A DNA stretch of 64,000 bases from Cellulomonas humilata (GCF_030814415.1 NZ_JAUSVB010000001.1:1054001-1118000), one strand, 5' to 3'; shown: positions 24,354 to 33,756, numbered from the stretch's first letter. The notes: generated from the sequence alone by a model not told the origin. Numbers and translations: made by a program.

Positions 24354-25205
24354 GTGGGCACTCCGTTGGGGGACTTCATCCGTGCCGCCCGCGACCGCAT
24401 CCAGCCGGAGACGCTGGGGCTGGCGGTCGGGGAGCGGCGGCGTGTGCCGGGGCTGCGGCGGTCGGAGCTGGCGACGCGGGCCGGCATCAGCGTCGAGTAC
24501 CTGACCCGGATCGAGCAGGGCCGGGACCGCCGCCCGTCCCCGAGCGTCGTCAACGCCGTCGCCGATGCTCTGAGCCTCGACGCCGCCGAGCGCGACCACC
24601 TGCGGTACCTGACGAAGATCACCGACGGCGGGGTGTGCGCCGGCTCGTCGCGGGCCGCCGCCCCGCCCAGCCGCGACGTCCGGCCCGGGGTCCGGCAGAT
24701 GCTCGACCTGCTGGAACCGGCCGTCGCGTTCGTGACCAACCGGTGCGGCGACGTCCTGGCGTGCACGCGCGGGTTCGAGCTGGTGATGCGCGGGGTGGGG
24801 CTGCTGGAGGCGGCCGAGCCGAACCTCACGCGGTACGTGTTCACCGACCCGCGGGCGCGGACGTTCTTCCTCGACTGGGACCAGGTGGCCGACGAACGGG
24901 CCTTCGACCTGTGGCTCGGACCGTCCCTGGAGAGCACGGAGTGGTTCATCGACCAGCTGACACCCCTCGCGGGCGACGAGCTGACGCACCGCCTCCACCG
25001 CCACCTGACCCCGCCGACCGCCGTGCTCGGGGTGCGGCACCCGACGGCTCACGAGCTGCGGTGGGACCGGGAGACGCTGGAGCTGCCGAGAGCCGACGCC
25101 CAGCAGATCGTGGTGCTCCTCCCGGCCGACGCCGACACCGCGCTGGCCCTGGAGCTGCTCCGCGACGACGCACGCGGCCGACCCCTGCGCGCGGTCACCG
25201 GCTGA
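24354..25205 (+). CDS. HTH regulator with MmyB-like ligand domain
   Basis: This 283-residue protein has the same layout as the regulator at 18431-19303: the XRE-type HTH 'RRVPGLRRSELATRAGISVE' and 'YLTRIEQGRDRRPSPSVV' followed by an MmyB-like domain ('PAVAFVTNRCGDVLACTRGF', 'RYVFTDPRARTFFLDWDQ'). It is divergent from the FMN reductase gene by 111 bases and is the likely regulator of that gene. GTG 24354 is the start. Its 3' end overlaps the convergent sigma-factor gene by 11 bases. Confidence 0.9.
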   Translation: MGTPLGDFIRAARDRIQPETLGLAVGERRRVPGLRRSELATRAGISVEYLTRIEQGRDRRPSPSVVNAVADALSLDAAERDHLRYLTKITDGGVCAGSSRAAAPPSRDVRPGVRQMLDLLEPAVAFVTNRCGDVLACTRGFELVMRGVGLLEAAEPNLTRYVFTDPRARTFFLDWDQVADERAFDLWLGPSLESTEWFIDQLTPLAGDELTHRLHRHLTPPTAVLGVRHPTAHELRWDRETLELPRADAQQIVVLLPADADTALALELLRDDARGRPLRAVTG

Positions 25206-26073
25206 GGGCCGTCTCCTCGTCGAGCCGGGCCATCTTGTGCGGGTTGCGCACGGCGTAGATGCGCGTGATGCGGCCGTCCTCGACCACCAGGCTCATCGCC
25301 GTGTTCAGCTCCCCGCCCAGGTCGACGCGTGCCGCCGGAGCGCCGTTGAGCCACATGGGCCTCGTCGTGAACTCGACGGTCAGCCGGGCGAGCCCGCTCA
25401 GGAACGCCGCGACCTTGTCGGAGCCGACGATCGGGTGCAGGGCGGCCGCCACCACACCGCCGCCGTCAGCCACGACGACCACGTCGGGCGCGAGCACGTC
25501 GAGCAGCCCCTGCAGGTCACCGCCGCGCACCGCGGCCAGGAACCGTTCGACGACCGCGGACTGCTCCTCGCGGCTGACCTGGTGACGCGGTCGCCGTGCG
25601 GCCACCTGCTCCCGTGAGCGGTGGGCGATCTGCCGCACGGCGGCCGACGACTTGCCGACCGCCTCCGCGATCTCGTCGTACGGCACGTCGAACACCTCGC
25701 GCAGCACGAACACCGCGCGGCCGGTCGGGTCGAGCGTCTCCAGCACGGTCAGCATCGCGAACGACACGCTCTCCGCCAGCTCGACGTCGTCGGCCACGTC
25801 GGGGCTGGTCAGCAGCGGTTCGGGCAGCCACTCGCCGACGTAGTCCTCGCGCCGCCGCGCCAGGGTGCGCATCCGGTTGAGCGACTGCCGGGTGACGATC
25901 CGCACCAGGTACGCCCGTCCGTCGCGCACCTCGGCCCGGCCGTCGTCGCCCAGGTCCGCCCACCGCAACCACGTCTCCTGCACGACGTCCTCGGCGTCGG
26001 CCGCGGAGCCGAGCATCTCGTACGCCACCGTGAACAGCAGGCTGCGGTGCGCGACGAAGGGGTCGTCGGTCAT
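25195..26073 (-). CDS. sigJ: ECF sigma factor, SigJ-like, with SnoaL-type extension
   Basis: The 292-residue protein has sigma region 2 ('FVAHRSLLFTVAYEMLGSAA', 'DAEDVVQETWLRW'), region 4 ('LREVFDVPYDEIAEAVGKSS', 'AAVRQIAHRSREQVA') and from about residue 170 a SnoaL/NTF2-like domain ('VERFLAAVRGGDLQGLLDVL'). This is the ECF41/SigJ architecture, in which the extension tunes sigma activity instead of an anti-sigma factor. ECF41 factors usually control the adjacent carboxymuconolactone decarboxylase-like gene, exactly the gene directly upstream here with an ATGA overlap. Confidence 0.92.
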   Translation of the reverse strand: MTDDPFVAHRSLLFTVAYEMLGSAADAEDVVQETWLRWADLGDDGRAEVRDGRAYLVRIVTRQSLNRMRTLARRREDYVGEWLPEPLLTSPDVADDVELAESVSFAMLTVLETLDPTGRAVFVLREVFDVPYDEIAEAVGKSSAAVRQIAHRSREQVAARRPRHQVSREEQSAVVERFLAAVRGGDLQGLLDVLAPDVVVVADGGGVVAAALHPIVGSDKVAAFLSGLARLTVEFTTRPMWLNGAPAARVDLGGELNTAMSLVVEDGRITRIYAVRNPHKMARLDEETALSR

Positions 26074-26660
26074 GCCTGCGACGCTACGCGGCTCGGCTCC
26101 GACAGCGGCGGCAGGCCGCACGACGCCGCGAACCCCTCGGACTCGATGCCGAGGGCGAAGTTGGTCCGCGCGTACAGGTTCGCCAGCGCCACCCAGGACG
26201 TCAGCTCCACCAGCGCCGGCGCACCGAGCTGGTCGAGCAGCCGGGCGGACAGCGCGTCGGTGACCGTCGGCGGCGTCTGCGACATCGCCTCGGCGTACTC
26301 CAGGACGTCCCGCTCCAGCGGCGTGAACACGGTCGACTCGCGCCAGCGCGGCACCTCGCGCGCCTTGGTCAGGTCGAGCCCCTCGTTGTGCGCCTGGAAG
26401 TAGCCGAGGTCCAGGCACCACGAGCAGCCGATGAGCGAGGCCGCGGCCATGTGGGCGTAGGACTTCAGGTCCTCGTCGCACGCGTGCCACCTCGACGACT
26501 TCTGGCCCAGGCCCACGGAGAACTTGAGCACGGCCGGGCTGTGCCAGAGCACCCCCAGCGACTCCGGCACCTTGCCGAACATCCTCTTGCTGAACGTCTT
26601 CACGACGGTCCCGTACAGGCCGGTGATCTCGAGCGCCGGGACGCGGGGGGTGCTGGTCAT
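26070..26660 (-). CDS. Carboxymuconolactone decarboxylase/AhpD-like protein
   Basis: The 196-residue helical protein contains 'ASLIGCSWCLDLGYFQAHNE', the CxxC plus distant His motif of AhpD-like peroxidases, embedded in the CMD fold. It probably acts in peroxide or organic radical detoxification. Its stop overlaps the sigJ start, the arrangement known for ECF41 operons, so it is the likely SigJ target. ATG 26660 is preceded by an AGGAGG-like site. Confidence 0.9.
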   Translation of the reverse strand: MTSTPRVPALEITGLYGTVVKTFSKRMFGKVPESLGVLWHSPAVLKFSVGLGQKSSRWHACDEDLKSYAHMAAASLIGCSWCLDLGYFQAHNEGLDLTKAREVPRWRESTVFTPLERDVLEYAEAMSQTPPTVTDALSARLLDQLGAPALVELTSWVALANLYARTNFALGIESEGFAASCGLPPLSEPSRVASQA

Positions 26661-26727
26661 GTCTCCTCCTGATGAGCGGTGTCGGGCACAAGACACCGGC
26701 CGAGAAGGATCTGTGACAGTCAGTCGG

Positions 26728-27531
26728 TCAGGCTGCGGGTTCCAGGGCGTCACGGGCGGGGGTCCTGCGCTCGCGGACCAGCAGGACGACCAGCGTCACG
26801 GCGGCGAGCGGGTAGACCACCGCCACCAGGAAGTTCGCCGCGCTGCTGAGCCCGCCGTCGCCGGGGTGCTCTCCCGCCAGGAACGTCGAGAAGTCCCACG
26901 ACCCGTGCAGCACCATCGCCGCGACCAGCACGGACGTGCCGCGTCGCGCGAGGTAGAACGCCAGGCCGGACAGGCCCGCGAACACGACCTGGATGACGGC
27001 ACCCGGCTCGTCGAGAAGCAGGTTGGTCAGGTGGAACCCCCCGAACCACAACGCCAGCCACCCGATGACCGCGGCCTCCGAGCGATCGCCCTGCCGCAAC
27101 GAGCGCAGGATGACGCCGCGGAACAGGGTCTCCTCCGTGAAGCCGACCAGGACGGCCGCCGCGAACACCGCCAGGAGGTGCCCCGGCTCGAACGCGGACC
27201 AGTCGACGCCCAGCAGCTGCAGCACCAGGGTCACGACCATGACCACGGGGAGCGCCCAGAGGAACGCGCCCATCGGGAGCCGTCGGGCGTCGCGGAACAC
27301 GAAGTCCCACCGTGCCCACACCAGGAACGCGATCAGCCAGACCGCACCGGCGGCCAGGGGCAGCACCGCGGACCGCAGGGTGCTGTCGGCGGACTCGAAG
27401 AAGTCCTCGTAGCCGACGCCGGACGCCAGCATGAGGCCGACCACGATCACGACGTAGCCGGCGAAGACGACCGCCGCGACGGGCACGGACGGGGTGACGC
27501 GTGCGCGGGTGGCGGTCGGTGAAAGGGTCAC
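26728..27531 (-). CDS. CPBP-family intramembrane metalloprotease
   Basis: The 267-residue protein has about eight hydrophobic helices. The CAAX-protease/bacteriocin-processing signature is seen as 'GFTEETLFRGVILRSL' (motif 1, EExxxR) and 'ALWFGGFHLTNLL' (motif 2, FxxxH), with 'AAMVLHGSWDF' as motif 3. Such proteases cleave within the membrane and may process peptides or act in bacteriocin immunity. It stands alone, 67 bases from the CMD gene. Confidence 0.88.
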   Translation of the reverse strand: MTLSPTATRARVTPSVPVAAVVFAGYVVIVVGLMLASGVGYEDFFESADSTLRSAVLPLAAGAVWLIAFLVWARWDFVFRDARRLPMGAFLWALPVVMVVTLVLQLLGVDWSAFEPGHLLAVFAAAVLVGFTEETLFRGVILRSLRQGDRSEAAVIGWLALWFGGFHLTNLLLDEPGAVIQVVFAGLSGLAFYLARRGTSVLVAAMVLHGSWDFSTFLAGEHPGDGGLSSAANFLVAVVYPLAAVTLVVLLVRERRTPARDALEPAA

Positions 27532-27647
27532 GGGCTGCTCCTCGGTCGCCGGGACTCGAACGTAACCGGCGGTGCACCGACCGGCATGTCGGCGGTATCC
27601 ACGAGGCGGTCCGGTGGTCCTCAGTGGTGACCCCGGGAGGAACCACC

Positions 27648-28481
27648 ATGTCCGACGCCTCAGCGCGCCTCGTCCTCGACCGCCCCGCGGACGCGCACGT
27701 CGCGGCCGCCCTGCTCGCCGACGGGACGCCCGTCGCGCACGGCTTCGGCGCCATCTACGCCCTGACGTCCCGCGGTGACGGCGTCCGGCGGGTCAACGCA
27801 CTCAAGGGCCGGCCGCTGGACCAGACCGGCAGCGTGACCGCGCCGACGGGGCACGTCCTCGACGCGTTCGACCTGGCGGCGCTCCCGGCCGTCGTGTCGG
27901 TCTCGCTCGTGCGGGACGTCGTCGACGCGTTCGGCGCGCTGGGCCCGTTCGGGTTCCGCGGCCCGGCTGCCGGTCACGTGCCGGCGGACCTGAGGGCGCT
28001 GGACGGGGACACGACGACGACGCAGGTGATCGTGCCGGGGGACGCGTGCCCGTCGCAGACGTTCCTGGCCGCCGCGTCCGACGCCGTCGGTGGCGAGCCG
28101 CTGGCGATCTCGTCGGCGAACCGGTCGCGGCACGTGACCGGTGGTCTCGACGCCCCCGCGCACTGGAGGGTCGACGGGCTGCGGGCCGAGCTCGGCGGGG
28201 AGGACCTCGTGATCCTGGAGCACGACGACGACGCGGTCGCCCGGCACCGGTTCCCGCTGCACACCACCGTGTCGACGACGATCCTCGGGCTGCACCGCGC
28301 CGAGCGGTCGCACGGACGCGTGCACCTGGTGCTCGAGCGGCACGGGTCCCTGCACGTCACCGGCGTCGTCGCGGTGCTCCGTGGCCTGGGCCTCGGCCTG
28401 ACGATCAGCCCACGCGCAGAGACCCGGCTCGTGGCCCGGGCGTACGACGACTCCGTCGTCGAGGGGCTCCAGGCGTCGTGA
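27648..28481 (+). CDS. YrdC/Sua5-domain protein
   Basis: The 277-residue protein has the YrdC fold: 'GFGAIYALTSRGDGVRRVNA' and 'LKGRPLDQTGSVTAP' for nucleotide and threonine binding, and 'LAISSANRSRHVTGGLDAPA' matching the conserved S-x-N region. In Sua5 this domain makes threonylcarbamoyl-AMP for tRNA t6A. The context is not that of the housekeeping gene, which usually lies near prmC/prfA, so this may be a paralogue with another carbamoyl-transfer role. ATG 27648 follows a strong GGGAGGA site. Confidence 0.78.
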   Translation: MSDASARLVLDRPADAHVAAALLADGTPVAHGFGAIYALTSRGDGVRRVNALKGRPLDQTGSVTAPTGHVLDAFDLAALPAVVSVSLVRDVVDAFGALGPFGFRGPAAGHVPADLRALDGDTTTTQVIVPGDACPSQTFLAAASDAVGGEPLAISSANRSRHVTGGLDAPAHWRVDGLRAELGGEDLVILEHDDDAVARHRFPLHTTVSTTILGLHRAERSHGRVHLVLERHGSLHVTGVVAVLRGLGLGLTISPRAETRLVARAYDDSVVEGLQAS

Positions 28482-28979
28482 TCAGCCGCGCAGCAGCTTC
28501 CCGTAGGCGTCGCGTGAGTACCGGCCCCGGCGGACCGACAGGACCAGCAGCCCCTCCGCGAAGCCCCAGAGGCCCATGGCGAGCGCAGCCAGGCCGAGCG
28601 TGAAGAACCCGCCGACCACCGTGATCGCCAGCATCGTCAGGCCGCGACGCCAGTAGCCGAGGTACATGCGGTGCAGGCCGAACGCGCCCAGGAAGATCCC
28701 GAGCAGCCCGGCCGCGACGCGGGACCGGGGCCAGGCCGACGGCCGGAGCTGCACGCTGACGCGGACGCCCTGCCACGGCCAGCGCCACGGAGTGCGCACG
28801 GGCACCGGCTCCGGGACGGCGTCCTCGAGGTCGGGCACGGGACCGGGGGGGTAGCGGACCGTCGCCGACAGCGGCTGGTACGCGGGAGCAGGCGCGTGCA
28901 TCGGGCGGCGGGTCACCACAGGGCGCTCGAAGACGTCGTCGTCGAGGTCGACGACGGGCCGGTCGATGGTGTCGGTCAC
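28482..28979 (-). CDS. TM2-domain membrane protein
   Basis: The 165-residue protein has a long charged, Pro-rich cytoplasmic N-terminus and then 'AAGLLGIFLGAFGLHRMYLG' and 'YWRRGLTMLAI', the first helix and 'GxHRFYLG' loop of a TM2 domain, with a second helix pair 'FFTLGLAALAMGLWGFAEGL'. TM2 proteins are small membrane proteins of unknown role. GTG 28979 is the start. It lies back to back with the OmpA-like lipoprotein gene. Confidence 0.85.
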   Translation of the reverse strand: MTDTIDRPVVDLDDDVFERPVVTRRPMHAPAPAYQPLSATVRYPPGPVPDLEDAVPEPVPVRTPWRWPWQGVRVSVQLRPSAWPRSRVAAGLLGIFLGAFGLHRMYLGYWRRGLTMLAITVVGGFFTLGLAALAMGLWGFAEGLLVLSVRRGRYSRDAYGKLLRG

Positions 28980-29111
28980 GGGTGCTCCCGTGGGTCGAGC
29001 GTCGCGGGCTGCGGCGGATGCTCCGAGCGTAAGCCTGGGAAGCCGACCCGCGACAGCCGAAGGCTGGGGCAGGATGGTGCGCTCCCCCCGTCCAGGCTCC
29101 GGAAGGCCCGC

Positions 29112-30647
29112 ATGTCTCGCGCTGCCCGTCGTGCACTCGTCCTCGTCGCTGCCACCGCTCTGCTCGCGGCGTGCACGGGCCCCGAGCCGGCGCCGATCCC
29201 GACGCCGAGCTCGACCGCCGACGCGGGCCCCGCGGCGGAGGACGTGGTTCTCACGCGGACCATCCCGGCGGGAGGAGCCGACGTCGAGGTGGCGGTCCAC
29301 CCGGTGGTGCGCGTCGGTGACCATGCGGTCCTCACCGTGGACCTGAGCTCGGACGGCGCGACGGAGGCCGAGGACCTGTACATCGGGTCCACGTTCGCGG
29401 TCGACAGCTTCGTGTCGCGTCTCAACCCGTCGGCACTCCGGCTGATCGACCTGGAGCGCGACGAGGTGTACGAGGTCGCGCTGGACTCGGAGAACTACCC
29501 CGTGGCTGCGCCCAGCGACGTGCACAGCATCCCCGCGGACGGCGTGCGGCTCCAGGTGGCGTACGCGGCACCCCCCGCCGACGTCGACGAGCTCGGTCTC
29601 TACCTGCCCGGCGCCGCCTATGTGGAGCCGGTGCCCGTGATCGACGGCGAGGTCCCGGCAGGGGACGACCTGGACCTCTCGACCGTCGAGCTGGCCCGGG
29701 CCCTGCCGCTGGAGTCGTTCTCGCGCGAGCTCGCGGGTGCCGTGACCACGGCGGCGAGCACCGAGAAGGTGGAGATCTCGCTCGGGTCGGACGTGCTGTT
29801 CGCGATCGACTCGGCCGACCTGACCCCGGAGGCGCAGGCCGCGATCGACGTGGCCGCCCAGCAGCTGTCCGACCGCGCGCCCGGCACGGTCACCGTGGTC
29901 GGGCACACCGACGACGTGGGCGACGACGCCTACAACCAGGACCTGTCCGAGCGGCGCGCAGCGGCCGTCGTCGCGGCGCTGGGCGCGCGCATCGACACCG
30001 GCACCTACCCGCTGGAGCCGTCGGGTCGCGGCGAGGGCGAGCCGCTGGTGCCCAGCACGAGCGCCGAGAACCGCGCCCTGAACCGCCGGGTCACCCTCAC
30101 GCTCACGTCCGAGATCACCACGCCGTCGACCGTCGGGACGACCGGCGAGCTGGCACCGTTCGACGACGGGCCGGTGGGCACCGGGGCCGACGGGGTCACG
30201 GTCGACGGCGCGCGCCCGTATCGCGTGACCATCCCGGAGGCGCGCGTGGTCGACGGTCACCTGGTGGTCGACGTGCAGGTCACGGCGCTCGACGAGGAGG
30301 TCGACTCCAGCTTCGGGCCGAGCTTCCTGTCGGGCGTCTGGTCCTACCGCGGCGAGGACACGCTCACCCCTGACCACACCTCCGCAGGCCTCGTCGTGCT
30401 CGTCGGGAGCACCGCCGTCTACCCGCTGGACTACCAGATCGACGTCACGGACACCTTTCCGGGCGGGACCTGGCTGCCCGCGGCAGACGTCGCCTCGCTG
30501 TCCCGCATCGACGGCGGCCAGACGCGCGTGATGAGCGGGATCTACCCCCGGCTGGCGGAGACAGACACCGTGACGGTCCAGGTCAAGGCCGGGGCGGGGT
30601 CGCAGGCGTTCCGGCTCACCGACATCCCGGTCGTCGAGGAGCCCTAA
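29112..30647 (+). CDS. Lipoprotein with OmpA-like peptidoglycan-binding domain
   Basis: The 511-residue protein has a lipoprotein signal ('VLVAATALLAAC', Cys21), a Pro/Thr-rich linker, an extracytoplasmic beta-rich region and from about residue 219 an OmpA domain: 'SLGSDVLFAIDSADLTPEAQ', 'VTVVGHTDDVGDDAYNQDLS' and 'ERRAAAVVAALG', with the Asp and Arg that bind the peptidoglycan peptide. A further beta-rich domain of about 160 residues follows. It likely ties the membrane to the cell wall. ATG 29112 gives the signal peptide. Confidence 0.88.
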   Translation: MSRAARRALVLVAATALLAACTGPEPAPIPTPSSTADAGPAAEDVVLTRTIPAGGADVEVAVHPVVRVGDHAVLTVDLSSDGATEAEDLYIGSTFAVDSFVSRLNPSALRLIDLERDEVYEVALDSENYPVAAPSDVHSIPADGVRLQVAYAAPPADVDELGLYLPGAAYVEPVPVIDGEVPAGDDLDLSTVELARALPLESFSRELAGAVTTAASTEKVEISLGSDVLFAIDSADLTPEAQAAIDVAAQQLSDRAPGTVTVVGHTDDVGDDAYNQDLSERRAAAVVAALGARIDTGTYPLEPSGRGEGEPLVPSTSAENRALNRRVTLTLTSEITTPSTVGTTGELAPFDDGPVGTGADGVTVDGARPYRVTIPEARVVDGHLVVDVQVTALDEEVDSSFGPSFLSGVWSYRGEDTLTPDHTSAGLVVLVGSTAVYPLDYQIDVTDTFPGGTWLPAADVASLSRIDGGQTRVMSGIYPRLAETDTVTVQVKAGAGSQAFRLTDIPVVEEP

Positions 30648-31114
30648 CCGCTGACGGCCGCCAGCACCGCGGGGTCGACGCAGCCGCGCGCGAAGCCGGC
30701 GATCCGGCGGTCGATGTCGCGCTGCAGCACGACGCGCCCCACCCGTTCCGTGGCGGGCGCCAGCCAGTGCGGCCGGCACGTGAAGCTGTACCGCCAGACG
30801 GCCCGGGTGCCGCCGTCGGGCAGCGCGGTGAACCGCCAGCCACCGGCCATGACGGCGAAGAACCACGGGCCGTCGACCATCTTCATCCCGACGTTCGTCG
30901 GGGGCTGGTACGAGACGTACTCGCTGACCATGCGGAGCCCGGACCGGTGCCGGGTGAGCGTGCGGACGCCCTTGGCGGGCGCGGTGGCCTCGTCGAGGAA
31001 CGCTTGCCGACGGATGAACGGGTCCCACCGCAGCCGGGTCTCGCCGGTGGTCTGGGACACCGCGAACGCGAGCGCGGGCGGGATCGGGACGACGACCGAC
31101 GACTCGACGATCAC
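30644..31114 (-). CDS. SRPBCC-fold protein
   Basis: The 156-residue protein starts at GTG 31114 with 'IVESSVVVPIPPALAFAVSQ', the opening strand and helix of the START/polyketide-cyclase fold, and ends in a long helix ('VVLQRDIDRRIAGFARGC'). 'RWDPFIRRQAFLDEA' and 'WRYSFTCRPHW' line the expected cavity. Ligand unknown. Its 3' end overlaps the OmpA-like gene by four bases. Confidence 0.8.
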   Translation of the reverse strand: MIVESSVVVPIPPALAFAVSQTTGETRLRWDPFIRRQAFLDEATAPAKGVRTLTRHRSGLRMVSEYVSYQPPTNVGMKMVDGPWFFAVMAGGWRFTALPDGGTRAVWRYSFTCRPHWLAPATERVGRVVLQRDIDRRIAGFARGCVDPAVLAAVSG

Positions 31115-31157
31115 GGGTCACGGGCTCCTTCCCGGTTGTCCGTGTGAGCGGTCGGTC

Positions 31158-32159
31158 TCAGCCCTCCCGCTCGACCTCCGGGCGGGACGCGAACAGGTTC
31201 AGGCCCAGCGCACCCGACAGGTAGCGGGTGGCCAGCCCGCCGCGGACGCTGTTGCCAGCCGCGTCGAGGCGGGGCGAGAACGTGCTCAGGCTCCCCTTGC
31301 CGGGGGCGATGGTCACGATGCCCCCGGACACCCCGCTCTTGCCGGGCAGGCCGATGCTGAACAACCACTCGCCGGAGCGCTCGTAGAGGCCGCTGGTGGC
31401 CAGGGCGGCGAGCACGTACCGGCACACGGACGGGTCGACCACGCGCTCGCCGGTGACCGGGTTGACGCCGCCGTCGGCGAGGGTGGCGCCCATGACGGCG
31501 AGGTCGGTCGCGGAGACGAGCAGGGAGCACTGCCGCGTGTAGACGTCGGTGGCCTCCAGCGGGTCGTGCGCGATGCGGCCGTAGCTCTCCAGCAGCCGGG
31601 CGATGGCCTGGTTGCGTCGGTTGTGGGCCGCCTCGGAGGCGTACACGTCGTCGTCGAGCACCAGCGGGCGGCCCGCGAACGCGGACAGGCCGGCCTGCAC
31701 GAACGCCCACTTGTCCGCGGCGGTCGCGCCCGGCACGAGGCTCGTGGTGGCCAGGGCGCCGGCGTTGACCAGCGGGTTCATCGGGCTGCCGCCGTTGAGC
31801 TCGAGCGCCATCACGGAGTTGAACGCGAGGCCGGTGTTGTTGACCCCGACCTTCTCGAGCACCGCCTCCGGACCGAGCGCGTCGCAGACCAGCGCGAACA
31901 CGAACGCTTTGGAGACGGACTGGATCGAGAACTCGTGCAGTGCGTCGCCGACGCTGTGGGAGGCGCCCGTGACCGAGACGATGCTCAGGCCGAAGAGTGC
32001 CGGGTCGGCGTCGGCCAGCGCCGGGATGTAGTCGGCGACGGCACCGCGGTCGACCCCCACGTACCGGTCGTACGCGTCCTGCATGAGCTGCACCACCAGC
32101 TCCTCCCGGGGCAGCCGTCCGGTGGAGATCAGGTCGGGGTTCTGGAAGTCGTCGCTCAC
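31158..32159 (-). CDS. glsA: Glutaminase
   Basis: The 333-residue enzyme hydrolyses glutamine to glutamate and ammonia. It shows the serine-dependent glutaminase signatures: 'EFSIQSVSKAF' with Ser81 and Lys84 as the SxxK catalytic pair, 'GVNNTGLAFNSVMALE' and 'NPLVNAGALATTSLV' (substrate Asn residues), 'YTRQCSLLVSATDLAVMGAT' (Tyr) and 'LPGKSGVSGGI'. Length is typical. GTG 32159 was chosen to give 'SDDFQNPDLISTG'. No STAS or ankyrin extension is present. Confidence 0.93.
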   Translation of the reverse strand: MSDDFQNPDLISTGRLPREELVVQLMQDAYDRYVGVDRGAVADYIPALADADPALFGLSIVSVTGASHSVGDALHEFSIQSVSKAFVFALVCDALGPEAVLEKVGVNNTGLAFNSVMALELNGGSPMNPLVNAGALATTSLVPGATAADKWAFVQAGLSAFAGRPLVLDDDVYASEAAHNRRNQAIARLLESYGRIAHDPLEATDVYTRQCSLLVSATDLAVMGATLADGGVNPVTGERVVDPSVCRYVLAALATSGLYERSGEWLFSIGLPGKSGVSGGIVTIAPGKGSLSTFSPRLDAAGNSVRGGLATRYLSGALGLNLFASRPEVEREG

Positions 32160-32210
32160 AGGCCCATCCGAGCACACCCGGGTGTCGGACGTCGGTCCTA
32201 CGGTGGGCGG

Positions 32211-33047
32211 ATGGGCGACGACCTGGCCGACCTGCGCGGCACGCGGTTCGAGAACGCAGACCTGCACGACGCTCGGTTCACGATGGTGGACCTCACCGGC
32301 GCCACGTTCCGGGCCGTCGGGCTGCACCGGGTCGTGATGCGGGGCGTGGAGATCTCGCACACCACCATCGACGGCGAGATCGAGGACGTCGTCATCAACG
32401 GTGTCAACGTCGGCCCGCTGATCGAGGCCGAGCTCGACCGCCTGTACCCGGACAGGCCCCTGTTCCGGCCGACCACCGCCGACGGGTTCCGGCACGCGTG
32501 GGGCCTGAACGAGCGGCTGTGGGCCGCGACGGTGGAGCGCGCCCGACGGCTGCCGCAAGAGCAGCTGCACGCCTCGGTCGCCGAGGAGTGGTCGTTCATC
32601 GAGACCCTGCGCCACCTGGCGTTCGCGTCGGAGTCCTGGGTGGGCCGTGCCGTCCTGGGCGACCCGACCCCGTGGCACCCGCTGTCGCTGCCGTGGGACG
32701 AGATGCGCCCCCGTGCGGGTGTCCCGCGGGACCGCGACGCGCGGCCGTCGCTCGACGAGGCGCTCACGCTCCGGCTGGCGGCGATGGCCCTTGTGCGCGG
32801 GGTGGTCGACGGCCTGACCGACGAGCAGCTCGACGTCCGGAGCGCGCCGCTGGTCGGCCCGGGCTGGCCCGACGAGGGCGACTCGTTCACCGTGCGGCAG
32901 TGCCTGCAGGTGGTCCTCAACGAGGAGTGGGAGCACCGCCGGTACGCCGAGCGTGACCTGGCCGTGCTCGAGGCTCAGGGCAGCGGCGCCCAGAACGACC
33001 AGGGCTCGCCCTCGGGCCCGAGCGCTCCGTACTCCCGCACGCCGTAG
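32211..33047 (+). CDS. Pentapeptide-repeat/DinB-like fusion protein
   Basis: The 278-residue protein opens with pentapeptide-like repeats ('LRGTRFENADLHDARFTMVD', 'LTGATFRAVGLHRVVMRGVE') over about 75 residues and continues with a DinB-like four-helix domain: 'ASVAEEWSFIETLRHLAFAS' and 'CLQVVLNEEWEHRRYAERDL', with His residues suited to a metal site. The combination occurs in actinobacteria and is of unknown function; DinB members include bacillithiol/mycothiol-dependent transferases. It is divergent from glutaminase and overlaps the convergent MerR gene by 73 bases. Confidence 0.82.
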   Translation: MGDDLADLRGTRFENADLHDARFTMVDLTGATFRAVGLHRVVMRGVEISHTTIDGEIEDVVINGVNVGPLIEAELDRLYPDRPLFRPTTADGFRHAWGLNERLWAATVERARRLPQEQLHASVAEEWSFIETLRHLAFASESWVGRAVLGDPTPWHPLSLPWDEMRPRAGVPRDRDARPSLDEALTLRLAAMALVRGVVDGLTDEQLDVRSAPLVGPGWPDEGDSFTVRQCLQVVLNEEWEHRRYAERDLAVLEAQGSGAQNDQGSPSGPSAPYSRTP

Positions 33048-33754
33048 GACTGGTCGGCCGGCGGGAACGTGACAGTGCCTCCGCGCGCGACGACGGCCGC
33101 GTGGTGGGCGTCGACGTCCTGGACGGTGACCACGAGCATGCCGGTTGCCGCGCCCAGGGTGGCCGGTGACGCGAGCCCCCACTCCGGCGCCACGCGGTGG
33201 AGCATGACGACGCCGTCGGCGGTGCGGACCTCGGCGTGCACGACGGTGCCGGCGTCGTCGCGGCGCAGCGGTCCCGGCTCCAGCCCGAACACGTCCACCA
33301 GGTGCCGGTGGGCGGCCTCCAGGTCGGCGTAGACCAGGACGGCGATGCGGCGCAGCGGCTCGGTGGCGGTGACCGCGGTGTCCTCCAGGACGGCGAGGAG
33401 ACGACGGCAGACGTCCTCGTCGGCGGGCCCGACAGCCGGGACCTCGGTCAGCCGGTGCAGCACCCGCTCCATCCGCAGCACCTGGTCCTCCAGCGCCGCG
33501 AGGTGGGTGCGCAAGGCACCGTCGAGAGTCCAGGTCGGGTCGTCGAGCGCCGTCGCGATGTCGTCGAGCGACGTCCCGAACCGCCGGAGCACGCTGATCC
33601 GGTAGAGCCGCTCCACCTGCTCGCGCCGGTACACCCGATGGCCCGCGGGTGTGCGGTCGGGGGTCAGGAGCCCGATGTCGTGGTAGTGGTGCAGGGTGCG
33701 GACGGTCAGGCCCGAGACGTCGGCCAGCTCACCGACCCGCCACTCGTCGGCCAT
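32975..33754 (-). CDS. MerR-family regulator fused to a VOC domain
   Basis: The 259-residue protein has an N-terminal MerR HTH ('WRVGELADVSGLTVRTLHHY', 'HDIGLLTPDRTPAGHRVY'), a coiled-coil segment ('LAALEDQVLRMERVLHRLTE') and a C-terminal VOC/glyoxalase-like domain ('IAVLVYADLEAAHRHLVDVF', 'FPPADQSYGVREYGALGPEG'). In this fusion the VOC unit probably serves as the effector-binding module, perhaps for a drug. The VOC gene directly upstream (33757) lies two bases away and is co-transcribed. Confidence 0.88.
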   Translation of the reverse strand: MADEWRVGELADVSGLTVRTLHHYHDIGLLTPDRTPAGHRVYRREQVERLYRISVLRRFGTSLDDIATALDDPTWTLDGALRTHLAALEDQVLRMERVLHRLTEVPAVGPADEDVCRRLLAVLEDTAVTATEPLRRIAVLVYADLEAAHRHLVDVFGLEPGPLRRDDAGTVVHAEVRTADGVVMLHRVAPEWGLASPATLGAATGMLVVTVQDVDAHHAAVVARGGTVTFPPADQSYGVREYGALGPEGEPWSFWAPLP

Positions 33755-33756
33755 GC

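Noticed and set aside
26524..27522. Open frame on the plus strand opposite the CPBP protease
   Set aside because: Gln/Asp/Arg-rich composition is the antisense shadow of the membrane protein on the other strand.
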